Source of the DNA: Streptomyces niger | Lineage (GTDB): Bacteria > Actinomycetota > Actinomycetes > Streptomycetales > Streptomycetaceae | Direction: 5' to 3' | NCBI RefSeq assembly: GCF_000718305.1 | Contig: NZ_JOFQ01000006.1 | Span: forward strand, 248,001 to 312,000 | DNA: 64,000 bases | Part shown: positions 23,531 through 31,606 of the stretch, piece by piece | Layout of the letters: every line of letters starts with the position of its first letter | Position numbering within the stretch: position 1 is the first letter of the stretch | The notes under the pieces: model-generated | The model's input: only the letters and a program-made list of their open reading frames with translations | What the model was told of the DNA's origin: nothing | Databases searched by the model: none | Program-made: the position numbers and the translations under genes

Positions 23531-24268
23531 TCAGGACCCGCAGCCCGTGACCGCCTCCCGCGCCGCGGACTGCTCTTCAGATGCTCCAGGCGTCCGCTCC
23601 GGCGCGCTCTGCACGGCGACCACCCGGGACCGCTCCTCCTCCAGGCCCTTGATCGCGAAGATCCGCAGGAAGAACTGCGCCATCGGGCCGATCGCCAGTG
23701 CGTACACGACGGTGCCCACCCCGACCGAACCGCCCAGCAGGAAGCCCACCACGAGGACGGTGACCTCGATGCACGTACGGACGAGGCGGATCGGGCGGCC
23801 GGTGCGCAGGTGCAGCCCGGTCATCAGACCGTCCCGGGGCCCGGGCCCGAAGCGCGCGGAGATGTAGAGGCCGGTCGCGGCGCCGTTCAGGGTGACCGCG
23901 AGCGCCAGCATCGGGATGCGGACGGCCCACGAGGAGTACGCGGGCACCAGGGCGATCGTGGCGTCCATGACCAGGCCCAGCACGATGACGTTCGAGACCG
24001 TGCCCAGCCCCACGCGCTGCCGCAGCGGGATCCAGAGCAGCAGGATCAGCGCACCGCCGATGATCGTGACCGTGCCGATCGTCACGCCCGTGTGCTCGGA
24101 TATGCCCTGGTTCAGCACGCTCCACGGCTCCAGGCCCAGCCCCGCGCGCACCATCAGCCCCATGCTGATGCCGTAGGCCGCGAGGCCGATGTACAGCTGG
24201 AGCAGCCGCCGTGGCAGATGTCGGGAGCGCGGCCCGGTTTCCGACCCCTTCGCGGACGTTGTTTTCAT
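23531..24268 (-). CDS. YczE/YitT-like integral membrane protein
   Basis: The product is 245 residues with about five hydrophobic helices and a polar, Glu/Ala/Ser-rich tail. The start LLQLYIGLAAYGISMGLMVRAGLGLEPWSVLNQG is the hallmark of the YczE group (R-A-x-L-G-x-x-PW). Other conserved text is GTVTIIGGALILLLW, TGLYISARFGPGPRDGLMTG and RTGRPIRLVRTCIEV. Function is not established, but YczE genes are typically paired with a divergent MocR-type regulator, as here. ATG 24268 is preceded by GGAGGGGG. Its promoter region contains one half of an inverted repeat shared with the regulator gene. Confidence 0.88.
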   Translation of the reverse strand: MKTTSAKGSETGPRSRHLPRRLLQLYIGLAAYGISMGLMVRAGLGLEPWSVLNQGISEHTGVTIGTVTIIGGALILLLWIPLRQRVGLGTVSNVIVLGLVMDATIALVPAYSSWAVRIPMLALAVTLNGAATGLYISARFGPGPRDGLMTGLHLRTGRPIRLVRTCIEVTVLVVGFLLGGSVGVGTVVYALAIGPMAQFFLRIFAIKGLEEERSRVVAVQSAPERTPGASEEQSAAREAVTGCGS

Positions 24269-24284
24269 TGTTTTCCCCCTCCTG

Positions 24285-24350
24285 GCAGAATTGGACTGTG
24301 GAGGGTCAGCCTGTGGCGGGCTGATGAGCCGGTACCAGGGCCAATTCTGG
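24285..24350. promoter_or_regulatory. Divergent half-sites, likely operator of the MocR regulator
   Basis: GCAGAATTGG (24285-24294) and CCAATTCTGG (24341-24350) are inverted copies with one mismatch, 46 bp apart, in the region between yczE-like and mocR-like genes. They stand out as A/T-containing words in G+C-rich DNA. The second lies upstream of ATG 24369, which supports that start over an ATG at 24324. Confidence 0.6.
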
Positions 24351-24368
24351 AAGGGTGGACTGGTCGAG

Positions 24369-25874
24369 ATGGCGCAGTGGACTTCAGCGGTGGGCGCGAC
24401 TCAACTCGCCCGCCTGGTGCGGTCGCAGGACGACCGCGCCGCCGCGGCGGCGGTCGGCGGCCGCCGCATACCCGCCTACCGGACCCTCGCCGACGGCGTC
24501 CGCCTTCTGGTGCTGGAGGGGCGCGTCCCCGTGGCGGCCCGGCTGCCCGCCGAACGCGAGCTGGCCGCCGCGCTGTCGGTCAGCCGGACCACGGTCGCCG
24601 CGGCCTACGAAGCGCTGCGCGCCGAGGGCTTCCTGGAGTCCCGGCGCGGCTCGGGCAGCTGGACCGCCGTACCGGCCGGCAACCCGCTGCCCACTCGGGG
24701 GCTCGAACCGCTGCCCCCGGAGGCCGCCGGCTCGATGATCGACCTGGGCTGCGCCGCACTGCCCGCGCCCGAACCCTGGCTCACCCGCGCCGTCCAGGGC
24801 GCCATGGCGGAACTGCCGCTCTACGCCCACACGCACGGCGACTACCCGGCCGGGCTGCCCGCGCTGCGGCAGGCGCTCGCCGACCGCTACACCGCCCGCG
24901 GCATCCCGACGATGCCCGAGCAGATCATGGTCACCACCGGCGCGATGGGCGCGGTGGCCGCGATCTGCCGGCTGATCACCCGCCCCGGGGAGCGGGTGGC
25001 CGTCGACTCGCCCTCGTACGCCAACATCCTGCAGCTGATGCGGGACGCCGGAGCCCGGCTCGTGCCCGTCGCACTGGCCGAGGGGCTCGGCGGCTGGGAC
25101 GTGCCGGCCTGGCGCCAGGTGCTGCGGGACGCCGCGCCTCGTATGGCGTACGTCGTCGCCGACTTCCACAACCCCACGGGGTCGCTCGCCACGGAGGAGC
25201 AGCGGCGCGGGCTGGTCGCCGCGGCCCGCTCGGCCGGCACGGTCCTGGTCGTCGACGAGACGATGACCGAGCTGTGCCTCGACCCCGGCATCGAAGTGCC
25301 GTCCTCGCTCTGCTCGTTCGACCCGTCGGGCAGTTCGGTGATCACGGTCGGCTCGGCGAGCAAGGCGTTCTGGGCGGGCATGCGCATCGGATGGGTACGC
25401 GCCGCGCCCGACATCATCCGCAGCCTGGTCGCGGCCCGCGCCTACGCGGACCTCGGCTCGCCGGTCCTCGAACAGCTCGCGATCGTCTCGCTGCTGGAGG
25501 GCGGCGGCTGGTCGGAGGCGGTCGGGATCCGCCGGAAGCAGGCGCGCGAGAACCGGGACGCGATCGTCGAAGCGGTCCGGCGCCATCTGCCCGACTGGGA
25601 GTTCAGCGTCCCCCACGGCGGCCTCACCCTCTGGGCGCGTACGGGCGGCCTGTCCGGCTCGCGCATCGCGGAGGCGGGGGAGCGGCTGGGCGTGCGCGTC
25701 CCGTCGGGCCCGCGCTTCGGCGTGGACGGCGCTTTCGAGGGCTTCGTGCGGCTGCCGTTCACCGTCAGTGGCGCGGTGGCCGACCAGGCCGCCGCCCGGC
25801 TGGCCGGCGCAGCCCACCTCGTGGCCACGGGCCAGTCCCTGGACACCGGCCCGGTGCACTCCTTCGTGGCCTGA
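24369..25874 (+). CDS. MocR/GntR-family PLP-dependent transcriptional regulator
   Basis: The product is 501 residues. The N-terminal GntR winged helix spans about residues 40-110 (TLADGVRLLVLEGRVPVAARLPAERELAAAL, SVSRTTVAAAYEALRAEGFL, RRGSGSWTA). The fold-type-I aminotransferase domain spans about 130-490 (THGDYPAGLPALRQALADRY, MVTTGAMGAVAAICRLI, YVVADFHNPTGSLA). The PLP lysine lies in VGSASKAFWAGMRIGWVR. MocR proteins sense PLP or amino acid derivatives. It is divergent from the yczE-like gene, as in the known YczR/YczE pairing, and probably regulates it through the inverted repeats. An upstream in-frame ATG at 24324 would include the second half-site and is less likely. Confidence 0.92.
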   Translation: MAQWTSAVGATQLARLVRSQDDRAAAAAVGGRRIPAYRTLADGVRLLVLEGRVPVAARLPAERELAAALSVSRTTVAAAYEALRAEGFLESRRGSGSWTAVPAGNPLPTRGLEPLPPEAAGSMIDLGCAALPAPEPWLTRAVQGAMAELPLYAHTHGDYPAGLPALRQALADRYTARGIPTMPEQIMVTTGAMGAVAAICRLITRPGERVAVDSPSYANILQLMRDAGARLVPVALAEGLGGWDVPAWRQVLRDAAPRMAYVVADFHNPTGSLATEEQRRGLVAAARSAGTVLVVDETMTELCLDPGIEVPSSLCSFDPSGSSVITVGSASKAFWAGMRIGWVRAAPDIIRSLVAARAYADLGSPVLEQLAIVSLLEGGGWSEAVGIRRKQARENRDAIVEAVRRHLPDWEFSVPHGGLTLWARTGGLSGSRIAEAGERLGVRVPSGPRFGVDGAFEGFVRLPFTVSGAVADQAAARLAGAAHLVATGQSLDTGPVHSFVA

Positions 25875-25920
25875 CCGGTTGCCCCCTTCGTGGCCTGAGC
25901 TTCGCGGCCCCCGAAAGGGT

Positions 25921-25962
25921 CCGGGCGGCCACCGGTGGAGCGCGTCACCGGTGGCCGCCCGG
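25921..25962. terminator. Bidirectional terminator between convergent genes
   Basis: A perfect 17-bp stem with arms CCGGGCGGCCACCGGTG (25921-25937) and its complement (25946-25962) and an 8-base loop. It lies between the ends of the MocR gene and the membrane ATPase gene. Confidence 0.88.
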
Positions 25963-25988
25963 AGGCGGGGTGCCCCGAAGGGCAGTGG

Positions 25989-27593
25989 CTACACCGTCTC
26001 GGGGGCGGTGCCGGTCCGGTACTCGAACCCGAAGTCCGGGTCGGCGGACGGGTCGGCGGCCGCGGGGACGGAGCCGAGCTGCGCCGAGCGCTCCGGCAGC
26101 AGCGCCAGTACGGCCTGCCGGTGGTACTCGCTGGTCGCGTCGTCGAACGGGTCCGGCGTGGCGGGCACCTGGAGGCGGAGGACGGGGCCCGACCCGAGGC
26201 GGGCGTAGCCGCGTCCCGGCGGCACCTGGTCGGCGGGCGTGGTCTCCGGGGTCGCGCCCAGGACGGCGCGTACGTCCTCCGGAGAGGTGGGCCCGAGGAC
26301 GACGCGGGCGCGGGTGTGGGCCCGTACCGGGTCGCTCAGCAGCTCCGCGCCCTCGAACTGCTCGGCGACGGCCACCGTGACGCTCGCCGCGCGCCCGTGG
26401 CGCAGCGGGACCTGGAGGAGGCGCTGGGGGTCCTCGCGGCCCTCGGCGGCGGCGAGATGGGTCAGGGTGGCCGGCCGGTCGATGATGATCCACAGGGGCT
26501 GGCGGATGTCGTCGGGGACGGCGAGCCCGGCCTGCCGCGCGCGGTTGGCGGCGATCAGCCGCCGCTCCGTCTCACGGGCCGCCCATTCCAGCGTGGCGAG
26601 CGTGCCGCTGAGCCCGCACTCCACGCCGAGCACGCCGGGCCGGCCCAGCAGGAAGGCGTACTCGCCGCTGCCGCTGCCGTCGATGACCAGGACGTCGCCG
26701 TGGGCGAGCGCCTGGAGCGCCACGGAGCGCAGCAGGGTCGTGGTGCCACTGCCGGGGCGGCCGAGGGCGAGCAGGTGGGACTCGGTGGAGCGCGGCCCGG
26801 TCCGCCAGACCACCGGGGGGACGTCCCGGGGGTCCGTCTCCGCGGTGGCGCCCGCTACCGGCACGGTGCGCTGGACGGCGCCCGCGTCGGTGAAGCCGAG
26901 GACGGTCTCGCCCGGTGCGGTCACGAACCGCTGTGCCGCGATGTCGGTCGGCAGCGCGGGCAGCACGGTCAGGAGGAGCTGATTGGCCTCCTGGTCCCAC
27001 GCGAAGTGGTACTCCCGGCCCCGCCCGGACTTGGCGAGCAGGACCTGTTCGATGCGGGCGCGGGACGGGGCCTCGGCATCGGTGAAGTACACCGGGTACT
27101 TCATGAGGAGGCGGGACAGCCGCCCGTCGTCGTCGAACTCGTACTCCGAGAAGGCGGCGGTCCAGTCGCCCTCGTGCACGTACAGGGGGCTGGGGTCGCC
27201 CTCGAAGCTGAGGTAGGGCACCAGCGCCTCGTACAGCGCCCGCAGTCGCCCGGCCTCGGACTCGGAGGGCCCGTCGTCCGCCGGCCGCCGTTCGCGGCCC
27301 GCCCAGGCCGCCGCCGCCATCAGCGAGATGAGGGCGAGCAGCGGCCCGTACGGCACGAGGGCGAGCGATGCGAGGCCCATGGCGATCATGCACAGCGCCG
27401 GGCCGCGGCGGTCCCGGGGCGTCGCCGACCACCGCTGCCGGCCGGCCCCGACCAGCCGGCGCAGGCCGCGGCCGATGACGAACAGCGGGTGGAACACGTC
27501 GGAGGCGCCGTCGGCCGCGGTCCGCGCGAAGTCGCGGCCGCGGGCGAGGGGAACGCGGTTGCTCAGGATGCTGGGCAGTGGACGCCGGGGCAC
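25989..27593 (-). CDS. Membrane-anchored FtsK/TraB-like ATPase with atypical P-loop
   Basis: The product is 534 residues. Two hydrophobic helices lie at about 66-100 (ALCMIAMGLASLALVPYGP, LLALISLMAAAAWAG); the rest is cytoplasmic. The ATPase domain starts near residue 270 with LLALGRPGSGTTTLLRSVAL, then the Walker B-like strand VLVIDGSGSGEYAFL and LWIIIDRP. The P-loop position normally held by Lys (GKT/S) is Thr (GRPGSGTTT, 278-286), so nucleotide hydrolysis is uncertain. About 110-260 form a separate alpha/beta domain of unknown type. It resembles conserved Streptomyces membrane ATPases of the FtsK-HerA type. A small membrane protein gene lies 49 bp upstream on the same strand. Function unknown. 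Confidence 0.7.
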   Translation of the reverse strand: MPRRPLPSILSNRVPLARGRDFARTAADGASDVFHPLFVIGRGLRRLVGAGRQRWSATPRDRRGPALCMIAMGLASLALVPYGPLLALISLMAAAAWAGRERRPADDGPSESEAGRLRALYEALVPYLSFEGDPSPLYVHEGDWTAAFSEYEFDDDGRLSRLLMKYPVYFTDAEAPSRARIEQVLLAKSGRGREYHFAWDQEANQLLLTVLPALPTDIAAQRFVTAPGETVLGFTDAGAVQRTVPVAGATAETDPRDVPPVVWRTGPRSTESHLLALGRPGSGTTTLLRSVALQALAHGDVLVIDGSGSGEYAFLLGRPGVLGVECGLSGTLATLEWAARETERRLIAANRARQAGLAVPDDIRQPLWIIIDRPATLTHLAAAEGREDPQRLLQVPLRHGRAASVTVAVAEQFEGAELLSDPVRAHTRARVVLGPTSPEDVRAVLGATPETTPADQVPPGRGYARLGSGPVLRLQVPATPDPFDDATSEYHRQAVLALLPERSAQLGSVPAAADPSADPDFGFEYRTGTAPETV

Positions 27594-27642
27594 GGAAGGT
27601 CTCCTGGAGGGTGGGTGCGTGACGGCTCGCGCGGCACGGCTC

Positions 27643-27837
27643 TCAGACGTTCAACCCGCTGATCAGACCGGCGAGTCTGGCGCCGCCGGCCTTGATGCCG
27701 GGGGCGATGGCGGTGCCCGCGAGGTAGAAGCCGAACAGCGCGCAGACGAGGGCGTGGGTGACCTTCAGCCCGTCCTTGCGGAAGAACAGGAAGACGATGA
27801 TGCCGAGCAGGACAACGCCGGAGACGGACAGAACCAT
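27643..27837 (-). CDS. Small two-helix membrane protein
   Basis: The product is 64 residues: MVLSVSGVVLLGIIVFLFF, a short basic turn RKDGLKVTHA, then LVCALFGFYLAGTAIAPGI and a tail GGARLAGLISGLNV. Two hydrophobic helices with a positive loop are clear. ATG 27837 has GGAGAG upstream; a GTG at 27870 with GGAAGGA is an equally good start and would add eleven polar residues. It precedes the P-loop-variant ATPase gene by 49 bp on the same strand, so the two may form a membrane complex. No named function is recognised. The region 27838-28054 contains its promoter and no gene. Confidence 0.7.
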   Translation of the reverse strand: MVLSVSGVVLLGIIVFLFFRKDGLKVTHALVCALFGFYLAGTAIAPGIKAGGARLAGLISGLNV

Positions 27838-28054
27838 GGTGATGCTCTCCTGGGTCGTGGGGACGGTCACCGTGAGTCCTTCCAGCCTCACAGTACGTAT
27901 CAAGCCCAAGAAAGCCGCAAATGGGTGATTTATCGTTGAAACCCCCCAATCGGGGTCCCTCGTAGCGCAGCATGGCCCGGAGTGTGCCTACGAGCGCCGA
28001 AGACACCTTTCGCGCCCCTTGTGCGGTACCTCGGTACGCAGGATCCTGTGCGCC

Positions 28055-28228
28055 ATGGCCGTATCGGTGCCACCGCACTGCTCGAAGTGCTGTCCGGTCG
28101 TTCCCGCCAGGCCGGTTCCCCCGCCGCGCGTTCCCGTCGCCGCGTGGGTCGAGTTCGCCCTCCTCATGGTGGCCCTGGCCGCCGCCTGCGCACTGCTCCT
28201 CTGGCTCGGCGACACCCTGTTCACGTGA
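28055..28228 (+). CDS. Small single-helix membrane protein (hypothetical)
   Basis: The product is 57 residues: an N-terminal Cys/Pro-rich part with CSKCC, then a helix WVEFALLMVALAAACALLLW and a short tail LGDTLFT. The clean hydrophobic segment and the stem-loop directly after the stop support a real gene. The ribosome-binding site of ATG 28055 is weak, and an in-frame ATG lies upstream at 28019. No family is recognised. Confidence 0.5.
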   Translation: MAVSVPPHCSKCCPVVPARPVPPPRVPVAAWVEFALLMVALAAACALLLWLGDTLFT

Positions 28229-28253
28229 GCGCCGGCGGCTCCCCCGCCGGCGC
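28229..28253. terminator. Terminator between convergent genes
   Basis: Arms GCGCCGGCGG (28229-28238) and CCGCCGGCGC (28244-28253) with a 5-base loop, starting right after the stop of the small membrane protein gene and ahead of the end of the phosphatase gene. Confidence 0.7.
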
Positions 28254-28281
28254 GGGGGAGCGCGGTTGCGTCGGTGCGGGC

Positions 28282-28911
28282 TCAGCGGCCGGGCTGCGGC
28301 TCCGTGCGCGGCAGCTCCAGGTCCGACCAGGTCACCGCCGTCCAGCCGGTGGCGGGCGTGCCCTCCAGGACGACGACCGCGGTGTTCGGGAGCGGGTGGG
28401 CGATGGCCCAGTCCGCGTCCAGGTTGTGGGCGCGCGCCGCCGACCAGGTACGGATCGCCGCACCGTGGCTGACCACCGCGGCCGCCGCCACACCGGACGC
28501 GGCGATCTCCTCGATCACCGCGTCGTAACGCGCCAGCATCTCCACGCCGTTCTCCCCGCCGGGCATCCGCAGCTCCGGCTTCCCCGCCGGCCAGGAGAAC
28601 GCCACGCGCTGGTACTGGTCGTTGGAGGCCGCGTCGCCGCGCATCTCCAGGTCGCCGGCGGCGATCTCACGGATGCCGTCGCGGATCACCACCTCCAGGC
28701 CGCGGGCCCGCGCCAGCGGCGCCGCGGTCAGCTGCGTCCGCACCAGCGTGGAGGCGTAGAGCGCGTCGATCTTCTCGTCGGCCAACCGCTCCGGCAGCGC
28801 CGCCGCCTGCTGTTCGCCCAGTTCGGTCAGGCCGGGCCCGGGAGCGGCGGTGTCCAGCAAGTGGCCGACGTTGGACGAGGTCTGACCGTGACGGATCAGC
28901 AGCAGGCGCAT
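28282..28911 (-). CDS. Histidine phosphatase (phosphoglycerate mutase-like) family protein
   Basis: The product is 209 residues. The phosphohistidine motif is MRLLLIRHGQTSSNVGHLLD, so the active His is residue 8. Further conserved pieces are GLTELGEQQAAALPERL, LYASTLVRTQLTAAPLA (second Arg), the acidic IREIAAGDLEMRGD, and the second His in AAAVVSHGAAIRTW. It removes phosphate from a small molecule or protein; the substrate cannot be predicted. No signal peptide is seen. A 12-bp-stem hairpin lies 30 bp upstream of the start, so the 5' leader may be structured. Confidence 0.93.
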   Translation of the reverse strand: MRLLLIRHGQTSSNVGHLLDTAAPGPGLTELGEQQAAALPERLADEKIDALYASTLVRTQLTAAPLARARGLEVVIRDGIREIAAGDLEMRGDAASNDQYQRVAFSWPAGKPELRMPGGENGVEMLARYDAVIEEIAASGVAAAAVVSHGAAIRTWSAARAHNLDADWAIAHPLPNTAVVVLEGTPATGWTAVTWSDLELPRTEPQPGR

Positions 28912-28940
28912 GGAGGAGCTCCGAACAAGGGCGTGGGCGG

Positions 28941-28968
28941 GCGCCGCACGGCGCCTGCCGTGCGGCGC
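28941..28968. repeat. 12-bp inverted repeat in a divergent promoter region
   Basis: Arms GCGCCGCACGGC (28941-28952) and GCCGTGCGGCGC (28957-28968) with a 4-base loop, between the phosphatase gene start and the MFS gene start (28912-29280, no supported gene). Position between divergent genes argues against a simple terminator. Confidence 0.6.
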
Positions 28969-29280
28969 GCCGCCCGTACGGCACGTACGTAAGTGGGCTA
29001 TGCAATCAATTTCAGGCTACCGGACACCGTGACGGGGCCGCCCGGTCCGGCCCGTGGACGGAGAACCGGCGCAGCAGCGCCTCGCCGATCCGCAGGGCGG
29101 CGGTGCCGGAGCGAGAGGTATCAGCCATACCCGGATCCTCGTGCGCATCGGCCCCCGGAGTGGGGGAGGACGCGAGGAGCGAGCACTGCCGCCCGGGCGC
29201 GGCGGGCGGTATAGGAAACCGGAAGACACCAGGGCTGTGGGGGCGCGTGACGGCGCGCGGAGGGGAACGGGACGGACGAC

Positions 29281-30687
29281 ATGAGAGCGGTCATGGCAGT
29301 GCGGCCGGCCGGCGGCAGACGGATACCGAGCGGGTGGCGGGCGGGGCCGCCGGCCAGGATGCGCCCGCTGGCGGGGCTGCTGGCGGCGGTGGCCGTCTCG
29401 CAGACCGGCACCCGGGTTTCGGCCATCGCGCTGCCCTGGTTCGTCCTGGTCACGACGGGCAGTGCGGCGCAGACCGGGCTGGTGGCGTTCTGTGAAATGG
29501 CGCCGTACGTCCTGATCAAGGCGCTGACCGGGCCGCTGGTGGACCGGGCCGGGGCGCGGGTGATCTCGTGGTCGACGGACGTGGTCAGCGCGCTGGTGGT
29601 CGCCGCCGTGCCGGCGCTGCACGCGCTCGGGCTGCTGGACTTCCGGCTGCTGCTCGTCATGGTCGCCGTGATCGGTGCGGCCCGCGGCCCGGGCGACCTG
29701 GCCAAGGAGGTCATGATCCCGGAGGCGGCGGCGCGCTCGGCGGTCCCCATCGAGCGGGCCACCGGCCTGCTCGGCGTCGTCGAACGGCTCGCCTCCACGG
29801 TCGGCCCCGGCGCCGGCGGTGTGCTGGTCGCCGTGCTCGGGCCGCTGGCCGGACTGCTCGTCAACGCCGCGACGTTCGCCCTCGGGTCGGTGATCGTCGC
29901 TCTGGCGCTGCCGCGCGGAATGGGGCGCGCCGACGACGCCGCGGGCGCGGCGGCCGGCGAGCCGCAGCCCGGGTACTGGCGCCGGTTCGCCGAAGGCTTC
30001 GCCTACCTCCGCGGCCAGCCGCTGCTGCTCACCATCATCTGTACCGTCGGCTTCACCAACTTCCTCGACGCGGCCCGCATCTCCGTACTGCTGCCGATCT
30101 GGGCCAGGGAGACCGGCCACGGCCCGTCCGCCGTCGGCTCGGTGACGGCCGCCGCGGGGCTGGCGGCGGTGGCCGGCAGCCTGGTCGCCGCGGTCGTGGC
30201 GCACCGGATGCGCCGGCGGCTGCTCTTCTTCGCCGGCTTCCTGCTGTCCGGCGCGCCCCGCTTCGTGATCCTGGCGCTGGACGTACCGGTGTGGGCGGTG
30301 GTGGCCGTCCACGCGGTCTCCGGCTTCGGCGCCGGCTTCCTGAACCCCATCCTGGGCGCGGTCGTCTGGGAGCGAATACCGCGCCGGCTGCTCGGCCGGG
30401 TGGGCGCCCTCGGCGACTCGCTGGCCTGGGCCGGTATTCCGCTCGGCGGCCTGGTGGCCGGCGCCGCGGTGGCCTGGGCCGGGCTGGTGCCGGTCCTCGC
30501 GGTGGGCGGAGCGGCGTACTTCCTCGCCACCAACCTCGCGGGACTGCGCCGCGAGTGGCGCGAGATGGACCGGGAGCGGGAGGACGCGCCGAAGCCGAGG
30601 CGGGAGGACGCGCCGGACCCGGAGAAGGCGGGCGAATCACCGGCCGGGCCGCCTGCGGAGCGCGCCGGCCGGGTGGAGCAGGCATAG
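29281..30687 (+). CDS. MFS transporter (efflux type)
   Basis: The product is 468 residues with about 10-12 hydrophobic helices. The first helix pair carries AVSQTGTRVSAIALPWFVLV and the loop LTGPLVDRAGARVI, typical of the MdfA/enterobactin-exporter-like MFS 3 group. Other visible helices are WAVVAVHAVSGFGAGFLNPIL and LAWAGIPLGGLVAGAAVAW. The C terminus is a charged 45-residue tail rich in Glu/Pro/Arg. The substrate is unknown; family members export drugs or siderophores. Start ATG 29281 is weakly supported by GGGACGG upstream; ATG 29293 is possible. Confidence 0.88.
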   Translation: MRAVMAVRPAGGRRIPSGWRAGPPARMRPLAGLLAAVAVSQTGTRVSAIALPWFVLVTTGSAAQTGLVAFCEMAPYVLIKALTGPLVDRAGARVISWSTDVVSALVVAAVPALHALGLLDFRLLLVMVAVIGAARGPGDLAKEVMIPEAAARSAVPIERATGLLGVVERLASTVGPGAGGVLVAVLGPLAGLLVNAATFALGSVIVALALPRGMGRADDAAGAAAGEPQPGYWRRFAEGFAYLRGQPLLLTIICTVGFTNFLDAARISVLLPIWARETGHGPSAVGSVTAAAGLAAVAGSLVAAVVAHRMRRRLLFFAGFLLSGAPRFVILALDVPVWAVVAVHAVSGFGAGFLNPILGAVVWERIPRRLLGRVGALGDSLAWAGIPLGGLVAGAAVAWAGLVPVLAVGGAAYFLATNLAGLRREWREMDREREDAPKPRREDAPDPEKAGESPAGPPAERAGRVEQA

Positions 30688-30814
30688 CCGGCGGACGGCC
30701 GGGCACGCGAGCGCCCGAGACCCCGGCGTGCTGGACGGCGCGGACCGCGCGCAGCCGTTACGTTCGGGGCAGCAGGCACCCCCGCGGTGGAAACGAAGGA
30801 ACCGGAGGACCGAC

Positions 30815-31510
30815 ATGGCGAAGATCCTTTTCGTACTGACCGGCGCCGACCACTGGACGCTGGCCGACGGCACCCGGCATCCCACCGGCTTCTGGGGCGA
30901 GGAGGTGGTGGCCCCGTACCGGGTCTTCACCGAGGCCGGACACGAGGTCGTGGTCGCCACGCCCGGCGGCGTGCTGCCGACGCCGGACGCGGCCAGCCTG
31001 GCGCCGGAGTCCAACGGCGGCCAGGAGGGCGCGGACGCGGTCGCCGCCGCGCTGCAGTCCATGGACCCGCTGCGCAGCCCGATCAAGCTGGAGCAGGTCG
31101 ACGTGGCGGGCTACGCGGCCGTCTTCTACCCCGGCGGACACGGCCCGATGGAGGACCTGGCGACGAACGAGGCCTCGGGTCGGGTGCTCACCGAGGCGCT
31201 GGCGTCGGGCAAGCCGCTGGGCATCGTCTGCCACGGCCCGGCCGCGCTGCTCGCCACGCGCGGCGCCGACGGGAGCTCGCCGTTCGCCGGGTACCGCCTC
31301 ACCGCCTTCACCAACGAGGAGGAGGCACAGGCCGGCTTCGCGGACAAGGCGCCGTGGCTGCTCCAGGACCGCCTGGTGGAGCTCGGTACGGACTTCCGCG
31401 CGGGCGAGCCGTGGGCGCCGCACGTCATCACGGACCGGAACCTTTACACCGGCCAGAACCCCGACTCCTCGGCGCCGCTGGCCGTCGAGGTGGCCAGGGC
31501 CCTGGGCTGA
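30815..31510 (+). CDS. DJ-1/PfpI family protein (Hsp31-like glutamine-amidotransferase fold)
   Basis: The product is 231 residues, close to the Hsp31/YDR533C-like class. Key residues: the nucleophile elbow GIVCHGPAALL with its Cys, the acidic residue in the early helix (TGFWGEEVVAPYRVF), and PGGHGPMEDLATN. Such proteins act as glyoxalase III or protein deglycase-type enzymes, or as stress chaperones. ATG 30815 has GGAGGAC at good spacing. The aldehyde dehydrogenase gene follows on the same strand within 100 bp, consistent with a joint role in handling reactive carbonyls. Confidence 0.92.
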   Translation: MAKILFVLTGADHWTLADGTRHPTGFWGEEVVAPYRVFTEAGHEVVVATPGGVLPTPDAASLAPESNGGQEGADAVAAALQSMDPLRSPIKLEQVDVAGYAAVFYPGGHGPMEDLATNEASGRVLTEALASGKPLGIVCHGPAALLATRGADGSSPFAGYRLTAFTNEEEAQAGFADKAPWLLQDRLVELGTDFRAGEPWAPHVITDRNLYTGQNPDSSAPLAVEVARALG

Positions 31511-31606
31511 TCGCGGGTCGTTTCAAGGCCAGGCGGAATGAATGCTTCCACTCCGACGCTGTGCATGGACGATCGCACGCACCACCTCGAACGAATCGAG
31601 CACCGC

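Noticed and set aside
29017-29130. Short minus-strand ORF starting MADTSRSGTAALRIGEALLR near the MFS gene
   Set aside because: 38 codons, no ribosome-binding site and no recognised family; could be a chance frame between divergent genes.
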